Shown here in pieces: positions 57,187 to 64,000 of a stretch of DNA of 64,000 bases. The notes under the pieces are model-generated. The model made no database searches and was not told the DNA's origin. It was given only the letters and a program-made list of their open reading frames with translations. Each line of letters starts with the position of its first letter. Within the stretch, counting starts at the first letter, position 1. Source of the stretch: Uranotaenia lowii (lineage: Eukaryota > Arthropoda > Insecta > Diptera > Culicidae); assembly GCF_029784155.1 (NCBI RefSeq), contig NW_026597122.1, positions 1-64,000 of the forward strand, read 5' to 3'. Both the position numbers and the translations under genes were made by a program.

Positions 57187-60077
57187 CACGCCAACTTTTG
57201 GCTACCCCTTAACGAATACTTTTGACCCGTTATTCAATAAGACTGGGAGAACTCCTTTTAAAGGATAAAGCCGCTTTACCCTTTAAGGGGTACTCAGCTT
57301 GATAACGCTTGGAGCGGATGAAAATTACCCCTTATTTCAAATGCAGCGGATCAAAATTACCCCTTATTTCTAAATTTAAGGTTTTTCTTATAGAAAATAT
57401 GTTTCCTGGAAAATAAATGAAAACAAAATGATGTGGTTTATTTTGTTTATTTAAATTCCAACTATTTCAAAGTATGGATACACTTTTGTAAAATTAATAT
57501 TTTCACTAATTTTTTTCTTCTCCTCTGTTTCCCCGTTTGAATAGGTGAATCCTGAAACAAAATAAAAGATTAGATTTAAAATGAAGAAAACAAAACCACT
57601 AAACTTACCACCAATGTTAGTCCACCACGGTTGGTGTTTTCAAGTTCAATCATGGCCGTAGGAACGGGGGGGGGGGGGGGGGGGGGGTTTTGGGGGTTAA
57701 ACCCCCCCCATGAGGATCAAAAACAGCAAGCGAGTGATTCTACTCTACAGTTAAAATTTTAGATTTAGAACGAATCAAATTATGATAATAGAGCAAGGTT
57801 AATAAACAGTAACAATCTAGACTAAAAACTAATGCCAAAACCTCAAAACCTCAACCCAAGTCCAAAATTCTGCTACACTTTTTAAAAAATTTCTCAATTT
57901 TTTCATCGAAATTCTGGTCTGAATATTGAATTTCAAATTAAATCAAACCCATTTCGGAGGTTCTGATTCCATAATTCCCATAACCAAAAGTGTTTTTACC
58001 GTTAAGTTTTTCAAATTTTGGAATCTGTATCCAGTTCAGAATTGTTGATTTTCAGTTCGAATTATCATAAGAAATTAGAAATGAAAAGCTGCTTTAAAAT
58101 CCTAGTTCAAATTTGGTTTTACATTTCATATCAAATTTGAATCATGTTTTTCGAGATGTTATGCATTTTCAATATTTTGATAATTGTTTTCCGAATATGA
58201 AAAAAGGGATTTTTTTTTACATTCAAACTCGAAATTTATGAAGATAGTTTTTACACAGAATTAAAAAATCTAAAGCTTCAAAATGGCAATCGAAAATTTA
58301 AAAGTAATATTCAGATCTTTGTAAAATCATATTTAAATTCTGATTTACAATCCAAATTAAAAATAAATAGTGAATTTAGATTAAACCTGAACAAAAGAAT
58401 TTAAATAATAGATTCATGAATAACTTGGATCATTAAATTCTTATCTAGGAAAAGATTCGGAAATCGTATTTTTTGTACATTTCAGAAATCGTATGGAAAT
58501 TCGGATACAAATTCAAAGTGCAATTTTTGAATTCAGGTTGAATTCAGATGCAGAGTGCAGATTCAAAATACAAAAAAAAGGTTTAGCTTGTAAATGAATT
58601 TTACAATCTACATAAATTGTTGAGCAATGCAAGAGATCATGAACATAACATATTGCGGACTAAAAGAAAAATATCGTTTTTTCACTTGCCAACAGTGTGC
58701 TTCACTTCGAAGTATAACTCGAATTTACTGAATTCAAGTGTTAAACTTTATTTTACAAAATTAAGCACAACGTTTGCCGTTACAAAAAATGCTTAAATTG
58801 CAAAACTTAGTTCAGGGGTTTCTGAGATATTGAATTTCGGATATTGGTGTTTCTCCTCAAAGATTTCTTTGCGGTTCTTAATGTGTTAAGATTGCTTGTC
58901 ATTTCAACTATCAGATTTCAATTATTTATACAAAACTAGTTTGTAAACACAATTCAGCTGAAAATCACAAAAAAGGTACAATTTGAAATTTTTGTGTTAT
59001 CCTAAAAACCCAAATTTAAAAAAAATCATCTGCAGGATTTTCATTATGGAAATTATTCTTTATGAAAAATATTAACTGGTAAAAAAAATCGTCACCTAAA
59101 AAATCTTCAAAAAATTCTATATTTTCCATTTTATTGTTCAACATTATTCAACATTCAACATTAAGGACACCAAAATTTGTATATTTATGTTTCAGAAACC
59201 AATGAACAAAATACTGTGTTGTGTTACATTTTTTTAGAATGAGGTTTCGTTATTGGATTTATAACATTTGAATTATATAAGCATACAAGCGGAAGCGAAA
59301 AAAAAACGAAAATTCTCGTATTTGGTCCGCAATGTATAGCAGTTTTTGAAAGCCAAAATTCAAAAATCATTGATTTGGTTCAATTTTGCATCAAGAAAAT
59401 TTGATCTGAAAATCTGATAATTTCTTTTGAAAATTTGATTTATTTTCATCAAAGGTTAAAATCTTTGAATTTGAAAAATAGTTTGGAAGATTGGGCTTGT
59501 TTGATTTGAGTAGAGAATAAGTCTTTTTAAAGAATGAAAGGCTCTCCTAAAAAATCGATCGATGAACGCGAATTTAGCTCACCTTTTACGTTAAGGACTT
59601 ATTTTCTAAAGTTACAATTTAATACGAAAACTTTTAAGTACTTAAAAATGAATAACCATATATATAAAAACATTTTTTTTCTCTGTTTTCGTGCATTGTT
59701 GGGCAAAAAATCATAGATAAAAATCAGTCACCAAAACCCCCCCCATGAGTCGGTTCTTCCTACGGCCCTGAGTTCAATCCTCTTTGTTTTTATCAGGCTC
59801 GTCTGGAACTTTGCTGTATTACTGAAATAATATGAATTTATATCAATTCGGAAAAAATACAGTTTAAATAATCAACAAAACACTTGCCTCAACCTCTTTT
59901 GCCAAAGCAATCACTTAGATGTAATGCATCTTAAACTACCCCTTTTGGAAGGAATCGTGCTTTTAGAAATAAGGGGTAATATTGATCCGATAAAAAGACC
60001 CGTTATTTGACAGATCGTGGAGGTTCTCAATAACGGGTCAATATTACGCCTTTAAGGGGTAGCCAAAAGTTAGCGTG
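57187..60077. mobile_element. TA-flanked TIR element, middle shell
   Basis: The left CACGCCAACTTTTGGCTACC and the complement of the right end CACGCTAACTTTTGGCTACC are 26-28-base TIRs with one mismatch, bordered by TA (57185-57186, 60078-60079). AACGGGTCA-like units and CCCTTATTTC repeats lie inside. Without the nested hAT element it is about 760 bp. Tc1/mariner-type by TSD. Confidence 0.8.
57651..59770. mobile_element. Non-autonomous hAT element with G-run ends, inner shell
   Basis: Left CATGGCCGTAGGAA and complemented right CAGGGCCGTAGGAA, with a perfect 8-bp TSD, AGTTCAAT (57643-57650, 59771-59778). A ~20-base G run starts near 57667 and a C run sits at 59736-59744. The body is AT-rich with no transposase. 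Same family as 32401-34302, whose TIR ends GGCCGTGCGAA. Confidence 0.9.
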
Positions 60078-60256
60078 TAGATTGCCACCTCCCTGCGTAT
60101 TACGGTAATCGAGTGAAACAGCTGAGTCACGAACCTTCAAGCAGTCGACTCAGTCGAGCTACTCGACTGAAATTCGACTCGACTCGACTACTGTAATACC
60201 AAAATGGCTCACTCGAGTAAAATGACTCGTGACTCGTCTTATGTAATAAGGCCCTA

Positions 60257-61082
60257 TATCTCTTCAAAGAAACTAAACATGAAGTTTCACTGAGATCCTA
60301 TATGTGTATGTTCGTTTTTAAATACCGGAATACCGGATTTGAAAAAAAACCGGTAAATCCGACCACCCTATCCGATAATCAGATTAGTGTTGAACTTTCC
60401 GATGGAACTTGTAAGCCATCTAGTCTGGTAGTATTATTGGTATGATTTGCAATTGACTACGAAGTTGAGATGACCAGAAACTTAGACGGTGGTATTGTAC
60501 TTGTGCTGGTGAGTTCTTACAAATCCAGAATAGCTTCCTTCAGCGTGAACTCCAACAGAACTGTGTTGGAAAACGAATCCCGAAAAATCAATATTTAGAC
60601 CAAATTTGGTTTTAAATACCATCTACGACTTGAACGTGGAAAATGTGTAGTTTACAAACAAAAAAATCAAAGTTTTTGGATTCCAACCTTGTTCAGAATT
60701 GACTAGAAATTAAGCAGTTTTTTAAAGTAAGCTGATTTTTTCCATATTTTTTTCTTAGGCTTAGTTCTCAAATCCTTCATCCGAAAAAAGTAAACTTATA
60801 CTTGACATATCCGTTGAACAATTTAAAACAAATTGTAGAAGGAAATTTTTATGATTTTCAATCATTCATACTATAACAAGCAAAAAACATAGTGGTACTA
60901 TTCTTGTTTCGCTCACTGTATTTATCCAATAGTTGCCCAGTATCTATGTAAAAAGACTTCAAAGATTATATTCAACAAAACTGAAATTTACTCAAAATAT
61001 AGTGCAAAGTTGAATATCGGTGTAGGATATTCTGAGAAATTGCAAATTGATAAAAAGTTCGGAAAACAGCTACGTTAAAAAA
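60257..61082. other. Spacer: nothing identified beyond an ACCGG-rich scrap
   Basis: AT-rich. A short block at 60323-60372 (AATACCGGA repeats, ending CCACCCTA) resembles the CAGGGTGGCC fragment at 23468 in reverse. Otherwise nothing. Confidence 0.4.
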
Positions 61083-61154
61083 ATTCTTCATAAGTATATT
61101 TATTTCCGGCAAATCAGTCCAATTCTGTTTAACAAACGAAATTTATTTTTAAAC

Positions 61155-61195
61155 CGACGTTTCGATGTCGTATGACATCATCTTCAGGGGATCTA
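61155..61195 (-). ncRNA. Possible hammerhead-ribozyme-like motif in the PLE arm (left copy)
   Basis: The minus strand reads CCTGAAGATGATGTC, then loop ATAC, then GACATCGAAACG. A GATGTC/GACATC stem followed by GAAAC is the layout of hammerhead stem II and the GAAA core. PLE arms are known to carry hammerheads. The CTGATGA core is imperfect here, so activity is doubtful. Confidence 0.35.
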
Positions 61196-61483
61196 CAATT
61201 ATTTATGTGTAATTATAAAATTTGTGTGTGATGTTCGCTTATTTTTAACTCTACTTACAAAAATTGTCGTTGTTATTGCTTTTGGAAAAAGCGTACTGTT
61301 TGAATCTGTCCGTCACTAGTTTCACTGTGAAAATTGATAAGACTAAGTAAAGGCGTCTAGAATTTGAATTTGAATTCGAAATCTCACCGGTTATTTATAT
61401 AAAAAAGTTGGGTGAAATTATGCGGTAGAGCTTTGTATAACTGTTGTTTCAACTGTGTTCTTTCTATCTTTTTTGTGGTTATC

Positions 61484-62566
61484 AACATTACAGCCGCATC
61501 AACAGGAAAATCCACCCACCAGCATCTCATATCCACACCAGCCAGAATGTCATCGCAGCCAAATCCACACAGCACAGTCGAGATCATCAATAACAATCAT
61601 CCATCCAGATCAGCTACAATCGCCGCCTAAAAACTCCATCCATCCAACTGATCATGAGGTTGTGTATCGATCAGTACCTTACGTGCCGATGCTCACTGAA
61701 CGACTGATACGATGCTTATCTACCGACTACCCGACCATACGAATTGCCAGCAGGAGGAATATGACAGTGGGCGATTTGTTTAGCAAGGTCAAAGATAGTA
61801 AATGTATCGGAGAAAAATCCAACGTCATTTACAAGATCCCTTGCGAAGAACCTTGCCCCAGTGTCTACATCGGTTTAACGAGAAACACACTAGAGCAACG
61901 AATATCGGGACCAGAGGGAGGCAACGTTACACGTTTTGTCTATGTATCGTGTGACCAACATCTTTTAAATAAGTGGTCGTGATTCTCGTTTTTAAGCTTT
62001 TTTTCCTCAGATTTAAGCGTTTTTTACCTTGAGAAGATAGGAGACGAAAGCCTAAATCTGAAGAAAATAGCTTAAATCTGTCAAAACAGGGGAAATCTGA
62101 GGGGAAATCTGAGAGATGTGCTCCATACGGTTTGAATAGCGTTGCCGCCGTCTGATCGGGACATCGGAGTAACATCAAAATGCTAAACCAAAAACGAGGA
62201 GAAGGAGCGACCAAAACAAAAACAATAGAAACAACATCTAACGTCGACTTAGGTAACACAAAAAATAGAGAGAAAGATAACACAGCTCTAATAGAACATA
62301 TCATAGCTACAGGCCACACATTCAATCTCGATAAGACATGCATACTAGATTCCAGTTTTAACAAACACACTCTAAATTTTTTGGAAATGTGCCACATATT
62401 TAATACACCACACACTGTGAACCAAAGAACCGATGTAAAAAACTTGAACACAATATTTGCTTCAATCTTGGACATTTTACACAAGTCAAACTACAAGAAA
62501 ACCAACCACAAAAAAGATAGAAAGAACACAGTTGAAACAACAGTTATACAAAACTCTACCGCATAA
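61484..62566 (+). pseudogene. PLE C-terminal region with GIY-YIG endonuclease, interrupted
   Basis: The first part (to 61911) reads YRSVPYVPMLTERLIRCL, then VIYKIPC and VYIGLTRNTLEQRIS, the GIY and YIG half-motifs with the following Arg. After the MITE the frame resumes as GHRSNIKMLNQKR and TALIEHIIATGHTFNLDKT, ending at a stop at 62564-62566 within the right arm. The interruption is exactly one MITE plus TSD, so the frame is otherwise open. No start is assigned because the RT half is missing. Confidence 0.85.
61912..62154. mobile_element. 243-bp hAT MITE inside the PLE frame
   Basis: Left CAGAGGGAGGCAACG and complemented right CAGACGGCGGCAACG are TIRs. The 8-bp TSD ATCGGGAC is perfect (61904-61911, 62155-62162). 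GAAATCTGAGG-type units recur inside. No coding content. Confidence 0.9.
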
Positions 62567-62795
62567 TTTCACCCAACTTTTTTATATAAATAACCGGTGA
62601 GATTTCAAATTCAAATTCAAATTCTAGACGCCTTTACTTAGTCTTATCAATTTTCACAGTGAAACTAGTGACGGACAGATTCAAACAGTACGCTTTTTCC
62701 AAAAGCAATAACAACGACAATTTTTGTAAGTAGAGTTAAAAATAAGCGAACATCACACACAAATTTTATAATTACACATAAATAATTGTAGAACC

Positions 62796-62835
62796 CCTGA
62801 AGATGATGTCATACGACATCGAAACGTCGGTTTAA
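62796..62835 (+). ncRNA. Possible hammerhead-ribozyme-like motif in the PLE arm (right copy)
   Basis: Same motif as in the left arm, here on the plus strand: GAAGATGATGTC, loop ATAC, GACATCGAAACG. The stem is perfectly paired in both copies. Confidence 0.35.
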
Positions 62836-63447
62836 AAATAAATTTCGTTTGTTAAACAGAATTGGACTGATTTGCCGGAAATAAATATACGTAACAAACA
62901 TACAGTCGACATCTCGTAAAACCAACATTCTTCATAAGATTTGTGTTTCGTACTCTGATAATTTAACGATGCGGGAATGTTTCCAATTATGACAACTTTT
63001 CAATCTACTTTTCTAAATTTTTCTGCTGAGACTGAAACAATTTCGACTTTTCAAGAATTGAAAAGTACGGTTTTAAACCCTTTTTTTATTTCTTGTGGTC
63101 ATGATCTTAAAAAGTTCCAAAAATACAGTTGCGTTCAAAAAAGAATGAAATCGCATGAAACTGCGCACCCACTTCCAACTTTGACAAGCTGCCATTTCTC
63201 TCTCGGTTTGTATTTTTCTATCAAAATTTCACACAACTTAGTTCAACTATCCAACGAACACTCCACAAAATTTGAAGTCTTTTCAATGACGGATAACAAA
63301 GATACAGCTTTTCCCGTAAAAATGGGAAATTTGGAACTGCTTCACTAAATTTGCTGTATCTTTGAAAATTTTCATCGAAAAATCTTGAAATTTGGCCTAA
63401 AGATGTAAAAATGTTTGATCTAATATCAGGCCAAGTTTCGTCAAGAT

Positions 63448-64000
63448 CGATGAAGGTGATCAAAAATGGTGCCGGATTGAAAATGAGGTTCATTATCGCC
63501 CAACAGACGATTTCATTCTTTTTTGGACGGATGTTTGTATGGAAAACATTGTAATCCATGTATTCTTGGTTTTTTCTTTCATAAAACCAAAAGTTATCAC
63601 AAAGAATATTGTAAATTGATAAAAACTTCATTCGTACTTTGTTTTAAAAGAAAAAATGTTTCAACAGGGTTCAAAATAAGAAAACAGAGTTTCAGAAATG
63701 ACCTGCTAATTATACCGATATAAATATTTGATCCACAATTAAAGCGAATATTCTATTCGCTCCTTAGTTTCAAAACCAGCTCTGTTGGAACAATTTCTAT
63801 TTCTAAACAAAGCAAGGATGAAGTTCCTTTCAATTTACAACATTCTATTTAATAAATGTTGGTTTTGTGGAAAAAAAAACAAGAATACATAGATGACAAT
63901 GTTTTCCGTACAAACATCCGTCCAAAAAAGAATGATATCGTCTACTAGGCGATAATGAACCTCATCTTCAACCCGGCTCCATTTTTGATCACCTTCATCG
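63448..64000. repeat. Large palindrome continuing past the window end
   Basis: CGATGAAGGTGATCAAAAAT at 63448 is the complement of the last bases of the window. TTTTTTGGACGGATGTTTGT near 63519 pairs with ACAAACATCCGTCCAAAAAA near 63912. The centre is about 63724 and pairing continues, diverged, to the centre. The left arm may extend toward 63130, which would put the right end near 64.3 kb. Probably a foldback element. Confidence 0.8.

Larger units (their letters stand above)
56822..60256. mobile_element. TIR element with CGAGTCGACT subrepeats, outer shell of a three-level nest
   Basis: The left TGGGCCCTATTACATAA and the complemented right TAGGGCCTTATTACATAA are TIRs continuing into AAAACGAGCC / AAGACGAGTC. 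Variants of ACTCGACTGA and GAGTCGAG fill the inner ends (56840-56880, 60105-60235). Host bases next to both ends include TA. Its own DNA is about 540 bp; the rest is a nested element (57187-60077). Confidence 0.75.
61095..62926 (+). mobile_element. Penelope-like element (PLE) copy with inverted terminal arms
   Basis: Flanked by a perfect 12-bp direct repeat, ATTCTTCATAAG (61083-61094, 62927-62938). Arms 61095-61483 and 62504-62888 are near-perfect inverted copies. The frame between them encodes the GIY-YIG endonuclease end of a PLE, the diagnostic domain. The RT is missing, so the copy is 5'-truncated with an inverted copy of its own 3' end attached, as seen in Penelope elements. The right arm has a 38-base extension. 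A hAT MITE (61912-62154) splits the frame. Confidence 0.85.

Noticed and set aside
1..64000. CRISPR array, bacterial operon or viral genome
   Set aside because: Spliced genes, SINEs and LINEs show eukaryotic nuclear DNA. The tandem repeats here have no regular spacers.

Overview
The window looks like nuclear DNA of a mosquito or close dipteran relative, probably a culicine with a large, transposon-rich genome. This rests on AT-rich non-coding DNA, spliced genes with GT-AG introns, a Jockey-type retrotransposon resembling mosquito Juan elements, tRNA-derived SINEs, Helitrons, a Penelope-like element and many hAT-type elements. The species assignment is inference.

Two host genes are supported, both on the plus strand. 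The first is inositol-pentakisphosphate 2-kinase (IPPK/IPK1), which makes phytate (InsP6). Nine exons lie between the left edge and 31099. The N-terminus is outside the window. All eight splice junctions keep phase and give 454 residues plus a stop. Two introns are huge (about 17.0 and 10.2 kb) and are filled with mobile DNA, while four others are only 56-105 bp. The second gene is a two-exon calcium- and integrin-binding protein (CIB2 type, 43608-44761, 189 residues).

Layout. 1-31.1 kb: IPPK. Its first intron holds a 2.4-kb inverted repeat built of tandem ~163-bp monomers, a small foldback, an old hAT-like element, a SINE with perfect target-site duplication (TSD), and a 6.6-kb hAT-type element that contains a 4.7-kb Helitron. 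Its fourth intron holds a 1.4-kb terminal-inverted-repeat (TIR) element and a broken minus-strand LINE, itself split by a Helitron and by a Mutator-like element with a GC-rich passenger. 31.1-43.6 kb: a G-run hAT element, a TIR element, a LINE remnant and a dead RTE-like LINE split by a 1.1-kb insertion. 43.6-44.8 kb: CIB2. 45-51 kb: AT-rich spacer with two related MITEs and two SINEs. 50.8-56.8 kb: a SINE interrupted by a Jockey element with both ORFs open, whose 5' UTR carries a TA-flanked element, which carries a hAT element. 56.8-60.3 kb: a second nested stack of three elements. 61.1-62.9 kb: a Penelope-like element with inverted arms, its GIY-YIG reading frame split by a 243-bp hAT MITE. 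63.4 kb to the end: one side of another large palindrome.

No operon-like cooperation exists. The theme is two ordinary cellular genes in a very deep, datable stack of transposon-in-transposon insertions. TSDs and interrupted reading frames let many insertion boundaries be placed to the base. No convincingly new system was found. The best candidates for new biology are the long monomer-based inverted repeat inside IPPK, the Mutator-like element with its passenger, and the nested stacks.
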